Assembly: GCF_900129505.1 (NCBI RefSeq)
Contig: NZ_LT670818.1
Location: forward strand, 4,311,001-4,375,000
Reading direction: 5' to 3'
Length of the DNA: 64,000 nucleotides
From: Bradyrhizobium erythrophlei
GTDB taxonomy: Bacteria; Pseudomonadota; Alphaproteobacteria; Rhizobiales; Xanthobacteraceae
Position numbers and translations under genes: made by a program. Each line of letters begins with the position of its first letter. The stretch's first letter is position 1. Under the pieces are notes generated by a model that saw only the letters and a list, made by a program, of their open reading frames with translations, was not told the DNA's origin and did no database searches. Positions 8,681 to 17,107 of this stretch are shown here, piece by piece.

Positions 8681-8809
8681 AATGTGGCCCGGTCGTGCCT
8701 CAGGCATGAAAATGACGCGCCGGCCGCTATCACAAGCTTGTTTTTGCAGGGCTTAGCTGTCTCGCCGGTCCAGCTTCGGAGGGCAGCGGTCTATCGCGTC
8801 AAGGCAAAG
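8681..8809 (+). repeat. Left copy of a diverged direct repeat flanking the AspDH-Liv module
   Basis: About 130 bases resemble 16651-16780 in the same orientation. The best-kept core, GGTCCAGCTTCGGAGGGCAG at 8767-8786, is identical in both copies. Weaker similarity covers AATGTGGCCC...GTGCCT at the start and GGTCT...AAGGC at the end. It lies between the IS3 element and the aspartate dehydrogenase gene. No other content was recognised in 8568-8916. Confidence 0.55.
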
Positions 8810-8916
8810 CTCTGCTGCAATCGTCGGGAGACGTCCGAGTCTGGGGCCGAAACGGTATTTAATCCAGCCAGCGCGGCAGGGTGTTGATTTCTGCGGTCTC
8901 TCCTTTTGACGGATGG

Positions 8917-9735
8917 TTAGGTTCCAACACTGAGCGCCGATCGCTGCTTGCGCAGATAGGCGATCACTGAGAGTGCGGTGATCCGACCGGTCTTGGGATT
9001 GTCCGAAGGAATGTTTTCGATTGACATCGAGAAGCTGGCTGAATCGGCGTCTACCTCGACGCGATGGATATTGCGAGATAGGGTCGGGTCGGCCCAAATT
9101 TCCAGCCGGGTGCGGTCCGGCCCAATTCCGGCCAGCGAGAGCGCGACGGCAACGTTGAGATTGGCAGGAAAGCCCTTTGCCGCTTCACGCGCGGTGCCGT
9201 CGAAGATCCTCAAGGGTTCGGTGATGTTTTCGATGTCGATGCCGTGTTCGACGATATAGGGCGCGCCAGAGAGGCCCTTCACCGGTTTCCGGGTGACCAT
9301 CCGCACTGACCGGATGTTGCCCTCCGAAGCGGCTGTCACGGCATCGAGCCCTATCAACGCGCCCGTCGGCACCACGATTTGGCCGCTGTTCGCTTTCGCT
9401 ATCTGGATCAAATCGCAATGTTCGAGTAGCGCGCCGGAGCTGAGCACGATCGCGGTTTTGCCTTTGCTGACGAACGGCGCAACAATGGAGCGCAGCAGGG
9501 CTGCTGGAGCGCACTCGATCACGATGTCAGCGACCTCCCAGAGACCCTCGATATGCAATACAGGCGGCACGCGGGACAAGGTTGCAAGGAAGGCGCGGTG
9601 TTTCGCGGGATGGTTCGCCGACACCGCCGTCAATATTATTCCGTCGATCCCGCGATCGAGGGCCTCGACGACAGCACGCCCGATTGCGCCCAAGCCGACC
9701 ACCGCCACGCGCAATTCTACCCCTCGTCTGGACAT
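8917..9735 (-). CDS. nadX: L-aspartate dehydrogenase
   Basis: 272 residues, normal for the family. The N-terminal Rossmann motif is VAVVGLGAIGRAV. Further signatures are VIECAPAALL, VPTGALIGLDAV, TRKPVKGL, KGFPANLNVAVALSLAGIGP and the closing ENIPSDNPKTGRITALSV. The enzyme oxidises aspartate with NAD(P)+ to iminosuccinate, which hydrolyses to oxaloacetate and ammonia. No nadA or nadC lies nearby, so a catabolic role is more likely than NAD synthesis. The adjacent two-domain RidA-like protein could hydrolyse the reactive imine. It is the last gene of the leftward Liv transporter run. Confidence 0.85.
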   Translation of the reverse strand: MSRRGVELRVAVVGLGAIGRAVVEALDRGIDGIILTAVSANHPAKHRAFLATLSRVPPVLHIEGLWEVADIVIECAPAALLRSIVAPFVSKGKTAIVLSSGALLEHCDLIQIAKANSGQIVVPTGALIGLDAVTAASEGNIRSVRMVTRKPVKGLSGAPYIVEHGIDIENITEPLRIFDGTAREAAKGFPANLNVAVALSLAGIGPDRTRLEIWADPTLSRNIHRVEVDADSASFSMSIENIPSDNPKTGRITALSVIAYLRKQRSALSVGT

Positions 9736-9747
9736 CGCCGCCCCCGT

Positions 9748-10503
9748 TCAGATATCGAACACATGCTCGATATAAACACGGCGGCAATCCATCTCATACT
9801 CGAGATTGACAACTGGCGGGCGATCGAAATGCCAGGTCAAACCGTTGCGGAACACGCCGCGCCTGCCCAGCTCGCTTTCCAGAAAACTGTAGATATCCTG
9901 CACGGTGTAGAGCTGCACTGCGGTGGTCTGGCTCCAATTGCCGGAGAACGCGCTCATCCTGCGTTCCATCTCAGCCAGCACCCACTTGGCCTTCTCCAGC
10001 ATGCCGGCCGGACTGGTATCGCCGAACCGGACGATATGGTCGTGGTAGTTCGCTTTGCCCTCGACCGATTCGCCGCTGCCGGAGACCACAAAGGAAGCTG
10101 GCGCATTCTCGGCTACAGTGGTGAAGGTAAAGGCATGGAATCCGGGTTCCGTTGGTGGATCGAGTTTCGGACACACGTTACTGCGCGCCACGGGATTGAT
10201 GCCGTCCTTCATCACGCCCCATTCGATCAGGGTCTTGATGTAGATTTCGTTAAAGGCCTTGAAACCATCTTCGGTGAATGGCGCCGGAGAGCGTAATTCA
10301 CAGGCGGCGAACGAGGTCAGCGGTCGGCCCGCCTGCTTGATGATCTCGGCGATTTTCGCAAATCCCTGCTTCAGCGGCACCATCCTTAAGAACCGCACGC
10401 GCTGCAGCGCAAAGCCCGGCAGCGCGCCGACGCCGCAGGAATACTGGCTAACCCCGGGCATGAAGCGATAGCCGCCGTCGGGTGCTTCTACGGTCTCGAT
10501 CAT
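9748..10503 (-). CDS. Two-domain RidA/YjgF-like protein
   Basis: 251 residues from the ATG at 10503, which has GGAG five bases upstream; an ATG at 10518 overlaps that ribosome site and is less likely. Two RidA-like halves can be seen. The first has AEIIKQAGRPLTSFAACELR, FKAFNEIYIKTLIEWG and NPVARSNVC. The second has KAKWVLAEMERRM, QLYTVQDIYSFL and PPVVNLEYEMD. RidA proteins deaminate reactive imines and enamines, and 2-aminomuconate deaminases belong to the same superfamily. Only 12 bases separate it from the aspartate dehydrogenase gene. It was recognised as a duplicated fold rather than a named family, so the enzymatic role is inferred. Confidence 0.6.
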   Translation of the reverse strand: MIETVEAPDGGYRFMPGVSQYSCGVGALPGFALQRVRFLRMVPLKQGFAKIAEIIKQAGRPLTSFAACELRSPAPFTEDGFKAFNEIYIKTLIEWGVMKDGINPVARSNVCPKLDPPTEPGFHAFTFTTVAENAPASFVVSGSGESVEGKANYHDHIVRFGDTSPAGMLEKAKWVLAEMERRMSAFSGNWSQTTAVQLYTVQDIYSFLESELGRRGVFRNGLTWHFDRPPVVNLEYEMDCRRVYIEHVFDI

Positions 10504-10551
10504 GTTGTCTCCTTGCACACAGTGAAAAGCGATTTCGGCTGATGGCGACGC

Positions 10552-11292
10552 TCACTCTTCGAGCACGCCGAGATAGGCGTCGCGAATGATCGGATCGGCC
10601 AGCAGTTCCGCACCTTGTCCGGTGCGCACGATGCGGCCCATATCCATGATGTAGGCGGAATGGCAGAGATCGAGCGCGGTGGTGACGTCCTGCTCGACCA
10701 GCAGGATCGACATCCCCTCGGTATTGAGTGCACGCAGTGCCGCGACCAACTGCTCGACCAGCAGCGGTGACAGGCCAAGCGACAATTCGTCGATCATCAA
10801 GAGTTGCGGCGCGCTCATCAGGCCGCGGCCGATCGCACACATCTGTTGTTCGCCGCCGGACAAGGTCGCGGCGGCCTGGTCGCGGCGCTCACGCAGTTTC
10901 GGAAAGGTAGTGTAGACCCGGTCAAGGTCGCGTGTCAGCTTGGCGCGCGCTACCTTGCGGGAGTAGGCGCCCATCAGGAGATTATCCTCGACGCTCATGG
11001 CGCCAAACAGCCGGCGGCCCTCCGGCACATGCACGATGCCGTGGCTCAGGATTTGCGCCGCGGAGGCAGTCGCGAGATCCTCGCTGTTGGAGCGATAGCT
11101 GCCGGACTGCATCGGGATAAGCCCGGACAGCGCTCGCATCAGCGTTGTTTTGCCGGCCCCGTTGGATCCGATCAGCGCGGTGATCTCACCGGAGCGCACC
11201 GCCATGTCGATGCCCCACAGCACCTGGATCTCACCGTAGCCGGCGCACAGGCCATTCAGTTCCAGAAGCAGGGGATCAGCCACGGGCGGCAT
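10552..11292 (-). CDS. livF: Branched-chain amino-acid-type ABC transporter ATPase (LivF)
   Basis: About 246 residues. Walker A is GSNGAGKTT, the signature LSGGEQQMCAIGRGLM, Walker B LLMIDELSLGL, and the H-loop position is LVEQDV. The order ATPase F, ATPase G, permease M, permease H, binding protein is that of the HAAT family. The ATG at 11292 (MPPVADPLL) is preferred over 11325, which would overlap livG by 50 bases. In this family the F subunit carries Gln at the H-loop. Substrate is unknown; aspartate dehydrogenase downstream hints at an amino acid or related compound. Confidence 0.88.
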   Translation of the reverse strand: MPPVADPLLLELNGLCAGYGEIQVLWGIDMAVRSGEITALIGSNGAGKTTLMRALSGLIPMQSGSYRSNSEDLATASAAQILSHGIVHVPEGRRLFGAMSVEDNLLMGAYSRKVARAKLTRDLDRVYTTFPKLRERRDQAAATLSGGEQQMCAIGRGLMSAPQLLMIDELSLGLSPLLVEQLVAALRALNTEGMSILLVEQDVTTALDLCHSAYIMDMGRIVRTGQGAELLADPIIRDAYLGVLEE

Positions 11293-12025
11293 TCCGTTGC
11301 GCGTATTGCTGGCCGAGATAGGCATCGACCACGGCCGGATTCTTGATCACGTCGCGTGGCTCGCCGTCGGCGATCAGCGACCCGTTGTGCAAAACGGCGA
11401 TACGGGTGCAGACGTTGAGCACCACCTTCATCAGGTGCTCGATCATCACGATGGTGATCCCACTCGCCGCGAGCTGATGAATCAGCTTCGTGGCACGCTC
11501 GACCTCGGCGCTGTTGAGGCCGGCATTGACCTCGTCGAGGAACAGCAGCTTTGGCTTCATCGCCAGCGCTTTCGCAAGCTCCAGCCGCTTGCGCATCGCC
11601 AGCGTCAATGTTGCGGCGGATTGATCGGCCTGGGCATCGAGGCCGACGTAGGAAAGGTGCGCGCGGGCTTCTTCACGGGCGGATTTTAGGCTTTCCCCAT
11701 GCTGCGAGAACAGGGCGGCTGCCGCGACATTGTCGAGTGCGCTTAACTCGGCGAACGGCTGCACGATCTGGAACGTGCGTGACAGCCCGAGCCGCGCGCC
11801 CTGATATGTCTTAATCCGGGTGATGTCGCGTCCGTCGAAGGTGACGACGCCGGAACTGGCCGGCGTCACGCCGCAGATGGTATTGACCAGGGTCGTCTTG
11901 CCGGCGCCGTTCGGCCCGATCAAGCCGAGCACTTCGCCTTTGCTCACCGACAGCGTGACCTCGCGCAGCGCCTGCAAGCCGCTGAAGTGGCGCGAAACGC
12001 GGCTGAGGTGAAGAATCTCAGACAT
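11276..12025 (-). CDS. livG: Branched-chain amino-acid-type ABC transporter ATPase (LivG)
   Basis: 249 residues. Walker A is GPNGAGKTT, and the diverged signature LTLAMRKRLELAKAL and Walker B LLFLDEVNAGL are in place. IEHLMKVV carries the H-loop His typical of LivG. It overlaps the livM stop by 8 bases and the likely livF start by about 17, so the three genes are translationally coupled. It forms an ATPase pair with LivF on the cytoplasmic face. Confidence 0.88.
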   Translation of the reverse strand: MSEILHLSRVSRHFSGLQALREVTLSVSKGEVLGLIGPNGAGKTTLVNTICGVTPASSGVVTFDGRDITRIKTYQGARLGLSRTFQIVQPFAELSALDNVAAAALFSQHGESLKSAREEARAHLSYVGLDAQADQSAATLTLAMRKRLELAKALAMKPKLLFLDEVNAGLNSAEVERATKLIHQLAASGITIVMIEHLMKVVLNVCTRIAVLHNGSLIADGEPRDVIKNPAVVDAYLGQQYAQRNAARG

Positions 12026-12953
12026 GTTTGGCTCTCCGCCAGAACATGCCGGCGCGCAGCGACATCAGCCCATGCGGCAGGAACAATAGCAGCATGATGA
12101 TCAGCGCGCCGAGCACGCCCGAGTGGACCTGGATATAGTTGCGCCAGACCACCTCCTCGAGCCCGAGATAGACGAAGGCGCCGCAGACTACGCCGAGCGG
12201 CGATCCCAAACCGCCCATCAGCGCCATCACGATCGGTTTCACCGAATACAGAATGTCGAACACGTCGGATGGATCGATGTAATGCACCCAGGCCGCGTAG
12301 ATGCCGCCAGCAGCACCGACGAAACACGCCGAAAGACCGAACGCGGCACTTTTGTAGAGCGTGGCGTTGAGGCCGATCATGTTGGAGGCTGTCTCGTTCT
12401 GTCGGATGCAGTTCAGTCCAAAGCCGAGCTTGGAGCTTGAGACGACGATCACCGCCACCGCGGTCAGCAGTAGCAATCCCCACATTGCGAAGAAAAAAAA
12501 GGTCGCATCGGCAAGAATACCGGAGCCGGAAGCCAGCGGAATGTTCAGCCCCATACCACCGCCAGTCAGATCCGTGGCATTGTTGACCAGTTCGCGGAAG
12601 ACCTCGACCAGCGACAGGCTGGCAATCGCGAAATAATGGCCGCGTAGCCGCAGCAGCACCGCGCCGAGCGCGGAGGCGAGCACGAGGCTGAGCAGCATCG
12701 ACGTGATCACCGCGAGCGAGAACGGTGTGCCCATATTGATCAGGATGGCGGTGGCGTAGGAGCCCAGGCCGAAGAACGCCGCGGTCGCGAACGAGGGATA
12801 GCCGGCAAAACCGCCGACGATATTCCAGGACAGCGCGAAGATCGCATACATGCAGGCGATGGTGCCGACGCGTAGTGCATAGGCGCCGCCGAACAGCGGC
12901 AACGCTGCGACGCAGCCGATCAGAACCAGCAAGGCGATATTGGTCCGGGTCAT
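12018..12953 (-). CDS. livM: Branched-chain amino-acid-type ABC transporter permease (LivM)
   Basis: 311 residues with about eight to ten hydrophobic segments. Family landmarks are the N-terminal IACMYAIFALSWNIVGGFAG, GLGSYATAIL, LRLRGHYFAIASLSLVEVFR, and the EAA-like GLNATLYKSAAFGLSACFVG before the last helices. It overlaps livH by 4 bases and livG by 8. It forms the inner-membrane channel with LivH. Confidence 0.88.
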   Translation of the reverse strand: MTRTNIALLVLIGCVAALPLFGGAYALRVGTIACMYAIFALSWNIVGGFAGYPSFATAAFFGLGSYATAILINMGTPFSLAVITSMLLSLVLASALGAVLLRLRGHYFAIASLSLVEVFRELVNNATDLTGGGMGLNIPLASGSGILADATFFFFAMWGLLLLTAVAVIVVSSSKLGFGLNCIRQNETASNMIGLNATLYKSAAFGLSACFVGAAGGIYAAWVHYIDPSDVFDILYSVKPIVMALMGGLGSPLGVVCGAFVYLGLEEVVWRNYIQVHSGVLGALIIMLLLFLPHGLMSLRAGMFWRRAKHV

Positions 12954-13816
12954 TCGAAACCCTTTCGGCCGAGCAGCCCTTGCGGTCGCACCACCAGAAA
13001 GATGATCAGCAGCACAAACGACAGCGTGGTCGCGTGCGCCGGCCCAAACAGCGTCGAGCCCACGCCCTCCACCAGCGCCAGCAGCAATCCGCCGGCCAAA
13101 GCGCCGGAGACGCTGCCGAGGCCGCCGAGCACGCAGACCACGAAGGCCTTGCCGAGATAGGCCGAGGAGGTCAGGGGCGAGATCGGGAAGATCAGTGCCA
13201 TCAGCACTCCGGCACAGCCAGCCAATGCGGCGCCGAGACCAAAGGCGATGGCATAGATCGATTTGACGTCGACGCCCATCAACACCGCCGCGTCGCGATC
13301 GAGCCGGACCGCGATGATGGCGCGGCCGACCTTCGATCGCCGCAGCAGCAGATACAGCAGGCCGGTGAGCGCCAGCGCGGATGCCGTGGCGATCAGACGG
13401 TCAACCGGGACGACCACGTCGAACAGCGAGACCGATCCCGTCGGCGGGCTTATCGTTAGCTTGCGATAATCCGCCTTGAAATAATAGATCATAGCATTGT
13501 TGAGGATCAAATCGAGCCCGAAGGTCAGAGTCAGCGTCACCAGCACCGGGGCGGTGATGACGCGATTGAGCAATAGCCGCTGCAGCAGGTAGCCGAAAGC
13601 AAAGAACAACGGTGCCGCGATGACCAATGCATACCATGGTGAGATTCCAGCCCATTGATAGGCGCCGAACGCAAGGTAGGCGCCGAGCACGATGAATGAG
13701 CCGTGGATCAGGTTGATGACGTTGAGCACGCCCCAGACCAATGAGAATCCGATCGCGATGCAGGCGTAGAGGCAACCCAGGACCATGGCGTTGATCAGGA
13801 CCTGGATAGCCAGCAT
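12950..13816 (-). CDS. livH: Branched-chain amino-acid-type ABC transporter permease (LivH)
   Basis: 288 residues, all-helical membrane protein. Landmarks are GCLYACIAIGFSLVWGVLNV, NLIHGSFIVLGAYLAF, the EAA-type region MGVDVKSIYAIAFGLGAALA, and VLGGLGSVSGALAGGLLLAL near the C-terminus. It ends 4 bases inside livM and follows the binding-protein gene by 25 bases, consistent with one transcript. Substrate unknown. Confidence 0.88.
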   Translation of the reverse strand: MLAIQVLINAMVLGCLYACIAIGFSLVWGVLNVINLIHGSFIVLGAYLAFGAYQWAGISPWYALVIAAPLFFAFGYLLQRLLLNRVITAPVLVTLTLTFGLDLILNNAMIYYFKADYRKLTISPPTGSVSLFDVVVPVDRLIATASALALTGLLYLLLRRSKVGRAIIAVRLDRDAAVLMGVDVKSIYAIAFGLGAALAGCAGVLMALIFPISPLTSSAYLGKAFVVCVLGGLGSVSGALAGGLLLALVEGVGSTLFGPAHATTLSFVLLIIFLVVRPQGLLGRKGFE

Positions 13817-13841
13817 CCGAATGCCTCGCTGGGCGGGAGCC

Positions 13842-15062
13842 TCAGTTTACGCCGAGCTGGAATTCGCCCTGCTTGATCGCCTCCGGAAACAGCACGACAG
13901 GCTTCGCATTCTGGATCTGGAAGACTGGCGGCTCAAGTGAGTTGATCTGGCCGTTGGCGCCGAACTTGACCGGGCCAAAGAACGTCACGACGTCGAGCTT
14001 GGCAAGTTCGTCTCGGACCTTATCGCGATCGAGCGAACCGGCTTTCTCGATCGCCATCTGAAACAGTGCCCCGCACAGTGCTGCCGAGGCCTGGCCGTAG
14101 TCCGGCTCGCTGTTGTATTTGGCCTTGAACAGCTTTACGAAGTTCGAGGTCTTCCCGAATATATCCTTGCCGTCATATTGTTCGGCGGGATGCCACCATG
14201 CCGCACTGGTAATATTCTCAGTGCTTGCGCCAGCGGATTCGATGAATTCCTGATAGGCCGGGCCTGCGATCATTGTAACCACGTCGGCCTTCATCTGCTG
14301 GTCGACCATCTGCTTGCGGATCAACAGCAGGTCGTTGGTGTAGCCGGTCACAAATATCCATTGCGGCGCCAGCGACTTGATCTGCGACAGTGTCGCGGAA
14401 TGGTCGAAGGTGCCGATGGCATATTTTTCGAAATAGGCGACCTCGATGCCATTCGCCTTGGCTGACTTTTCCATTTCCTGGGCGATCGCGAGCGGGAACA
14501 GGTCATTGCGCGCGAGAATTGCCACCTTCTTCACACCGGACGCCTTGGCTTTAATGATTTGGGTCAGTGGCGTGGTGAGGGTGTCATTTGGCGTGAAGGT
14601 GCCGAACAGATATTTGTAACCTTGGTCATAGACCTGCGCCGACGAGGCCGTGGCTGCCAGCGTCGGGATCTTATATTTCTCGGATACCGTGCTGCCCGCT
14701 TTCGCGGCACCAGAGCCGAACGGACTAAACATGAAGTTGACGTTGTCCTGGGTTATCATCTGCTCAGTCGCCTGCACCGCGCGTGGCGTATTCGACTGAT
14801 AATCAACGTAGACGATCTCGACCTTGTATTTCTTGTTTCCGACAGCGACACCGCCGGCTTTGTTGGCCTCCTCGGCCCAGAGGTCGTAGCCTTGCTGTTG
14901 CTTCGTCGCCTCCGGCGCCAGAGGTCCGGTAATCGGCAAGGGTGCGCCAAAGCGAATGACGTCGTCAGCGAGAGCGAGTGACGAGGCGCTGGTCAGGCTG
15001 ACCACCGCCAGCAGCAACGAGCCTGTGACGTAAGCGAAGCGGGCGAGCCAGGGATGAACCAT
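13842..15062 (-). CDS. Periplasmic amino-acid/urea-type ABC substrate-binding protein (LivK-like)
   Basis: About 406 residues. The ATG at 15062 has GGAG seven bases upstream; an ATG four codons earlier has no ribosome site. A signal peptide ending in ASSLALADD is followed by the type I periplasmic fold: RFGAPLPITGPLAPEATKQQ, GSGAAKAGSTVSEKYKIP, KKVAILARNDLFP and YGQASAALCG. It is the first gene of the leftward run and lies divergent from the broken LysR gene. The ligand cannot be assigned; members bind branched-chain amino acids, amides, urea or aromatic acids. Confidence 0.86.
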   Translation of the reverse strand: MVHPWLARFAYVTGSLLLAVVSLTSASSLALADDVIRFGAPLPITGPLAPEATKQQQGYDLWAEEANKAGGVAVGNKKYKVEIVYVDYQSNTPRAVQATEQMITQDNVNFMFSPFGSGAAKAGSTVSEKYKIPTLAATASSAQVYDQGYKYLFGTFTPNDTLTTPLTQIIKAKASGVKKVAILARNDLFPLAIAQEMEKSAKANGIEVAYFEKYAIGTFDHSATLSQIKSLAPQWIFVTGYTNDLLLIRKQMVDQQMKADVVTMIAGPAYQEFIESAGASTENITSAAWWHPAEQYDGKDIFGKTSNFVKLFKAKYNSEPDYGQASAALCGALFQMAIEKAGSLDRDKVRDELAKLDVVTFFGPVKFGANGQINSLEPPVFQIQNAKPVVLFPEAIKQGEFQLGVN

Positions 15063-15100
15063 CGAGATCTCCATCTAGGGGCTACGACTTTAGCCGGTCG

Positions 15101-15144
15101 AAGCATTGCAAATCAGCCGTTCGAATAAAAGCATTGAAATTAGA
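15101..15144. promoter_or_regulatory. Two AAGCATTG direct repeats in the LivK-LysR divergent region
   Basis: AAGCATTGCAAATCAG at 15101 and AAGCATTGAAATTAG at 15129 recur 28 bases apart between the divergent LivK-type and LysR genes. The spacing, near three helical turns, suits a regulator binding one DNA face. It is a candidate site for the LysR protein whose gene is now broken; no experiment is implied. Confidence 0.35.
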
Positions 15145-15218
15145 AGCAAGCGCTCTAAAAATTAGACCGCTGGACAGTGCCAGCCCATTTCATGGGCAGA
15201 GCGTTCAAGGGGAGTTTG

Positions 15219-16121
15219 ATGATCGAATCCACCGCCGTTCGATATTTTCGTGTTGTCACCGAATGCGGTTCGATCAAACTGGCGGCTGCTTCGCTCCGGA
15301 TCGCTCCCAGCGCAATTAGTCGCCAAGTTCAGGGACTTGAGGAGGAGCTTTCGGTCAAACTGTTCGAGCGTGGCGCGCGCGGGATGAATCTCACCGACGC
15401 GGGCCACGTCCTCTATCGATACTCAATCGAGAACCGCAACCTGCTCGACGGACTGCGCACCAAAGTCGAAGAATTCGACTCGGTGCGCCGGGGCCAGGTT
15501 AAGATTGCGACTGTTGAAGGCCTCGTCGCGAGTTTTTTGTCAGATTTCGTGGTCGATCTCCATCAAGAACATCCGGGCATCTCTGTCTCAGTCACGGTAG
15601 TTGGATCGCGCGACGTCGCGGAGATGGTGAGCTAGAATGAGGTTGATCTCGGATTCGTGTTCGGCCGGGCCCCACGGCGTGACCTGATCGAACTGGGTCG
15701 GATGCGGCAGTCGCTCTGTCTCATCGTTGCGCCATGCCATCCAATGGCTGGCAGGGAGTCGTGCACCGTCAAGGATCTTGCTGGTCTGCGCGTGGTGGTG
15801 CCGGACGCCTCCTTCGGAATCCGACAGGAGATCGACAAAGCCTTCGCACAGGCCAATGTCCGCCTGGAAATCTGCAGCGAAACCAATTCGCTGGCTTTCG
15901 CGCAGAGCATTGTCGCTCGAACTGAGCTGGCGACTTTCCTGCCCATGGTATCGGCGATGCCCTCGATCATTGCCGGGAAGCTGCAAGCGATTCCGCTGCG
16001 CGACAAGCGGTTGGAAGCGACGCAAGTGACGCTCGTTCAACTCGCCGCGCGCAGCACGTCACCTTCAACCAGACTAGTCGCCGACCGACTCATCCAGAAG
16101 ATGGGAAAATCGGAGAACTAG
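15219..16121 (+). pseudogene. LysR-family regulator interrupted by one in-frame amber codon
   Basis: A full-length LysR gene of about 300 codons starting MIESTAVRYFRVVTECGSIK, with GGGGAG upstream of the ATG. The helix-turn-helix reads LAAASLRIAPSAISRQVQGL. At 15633-15635 a TAG interrupts the frame between EMVS and NEVDLGFVFGR. The same frame then continues through a normal effector domain to 16121 without any frameshift. A single substitution from a Lys, Gln or Glu codon would explain it. It is therefore a recent pseudogene, a sequencing error, or (less likely) a readthrough gene. It is divergent from the Liv run, whose control may be lost. Confidence 0.8.
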
Positions 16122-16299
16122 GCACGATCAATCAGAGCCGTCGCGACGAAGGTAGGCTCGACGCAGTTTTAATCCTTTGGCTGCTGCGCAACATTGTCGT
16201 TGGGCGCACGGTATTCTGTCGGGGCCGACCACCGCACTTGCCGTCAGTCCAGCGATTCGGCAAGCTCATCTGGTTATCGCCGCCGCGTGAAGAAACGGA

Positions 16300-16623
16300 A
16301 TGATGCCCATGATCACTGCCATTGTCCTTTACAATCTACCGGACACGATCGGCCTTGAGGAATGCCGCGCTCATTTTATCAGCATCGCGCCGGACTTCCT
16401 GAAAGCGCCGGGATTCGTCCGAAAGCAATTCATCTGCCAGAAGGACGGCAGCGTCGCCGGCGGTGTCTATATGTGGGAAAGCCAGGTCGCAGCCGAGGCG
16501 TTCTACAATGGCCCTTGGCGTGATGGGATTCTCGCGCGCTACGGAAACGATCCGACGATCCAGTATTTCGAAACCGTCGCACTCACTGACAAGGCCACCG
16601 GCATCGCAGGGGCGCTCGACTGA
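16300..16623 (+). CDS. Small YdhR-like putative monooxygenase (dimeric alpha/beta barrel)
   Basis: 107 residues, or 104 from the third of three clustered ATG codons at 16309. The pattern ITAIVLYNLPDTIGLEE, FLKAPGFVRKQF, GGVYMWESQVAAEAFYNGPW matches YdhR and antibiotic-biosynthesis-monooxygenase-type ferredoxin-like folds. Such proteins oxidise or isomerise small aromatic or quinone-like molecules without cofactor, but many are uncharacterised. It stands alone after the broken LysR gene and just before the right-hand copy of the direct repeat. Confidence 0.7.
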   Translation: MMPMITAIVLYNLPDTIGLEECRAHFISIAPDFLKAPGFVRKQFICQKDGSVAGGVYMWESQVAAEAFYNGPWRDGILARYGNDPTIQYFETVALTDKATGIAGALD

Positions 16624-16650
16624 GCGAACGGTCTGCAGGGAACGCTGTCA

Positions 16651-16780
16651 AACGTGGCCCAGCTGTGCCTGAGACGCGAAATTACATGCCGTTCACTACA
16701 AAACGTTGAGTTTTAAAGGGAGTATGCGGGTAACCGGTCCAGCTTCGGAGGGCAGGTGGTCTGTTCGATGGCAAGGCGCG
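16651..16780 (+). repeat. Right copy of the diverged direct repeat
   Basis: Matches 8681-8809 in the same orientation; the identical 20-base core lies at 16736-16755. The two copies enclose the AspDH-RidA-Liv-LysR-YdhR module of about 8 kb. The rest of the 16624-17045 gap shows no gene. Confidence 0.55.
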
Positions 16781-17045
16781 GCGCCCCGGCCACGGCGTCG
16801 CGCTCGACATGGTTCACCTTGTGGATAGGCCTGAAAGGCAGAAAGGCACCTACGAGCGAACTGCACCTGAAGTCTTTACCCATCCCCGCAACCCATTGAC
16901 ATCGCAACAAAAGTGACCGCCCTCCGAGCGCACTGTAAACCCACGTCGAGCGTTGAAATCGCTCAGCGCTAAGCGCAAAACGAGAATGTGAAAGAAGCCA
17001 CGCTTTCTGTCAGGACTGATGTTCGTGCGATCACGTACGGAACGC

Positions 17046-17078
17046 TTGACACTTCTTGCCCGTGTTCTCATTATGTTC
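17046..17078 (+). promoter_or_regulatory. SOS promoter of dinB with LexA box
   Basis: TTGACA at 17046, a 17-base spacer and CATTAT at 17069 make a good sigma-70-type promoter. Overlapping the -10 is GTTC-TCATTAT-GTTC (17064-17078), an exact match to the alphaproteobacterial LexA box GTTC-N7-GTTC. It lies 30 bases before the polymerase IV start, so DNA-damage induction by LexA cleavage is strongly indicated. Confidence 0.88.
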
Positions 17079-17107
17079 TATCGGCGAGTCACGGGCGAAC
17101 GGTCGGG

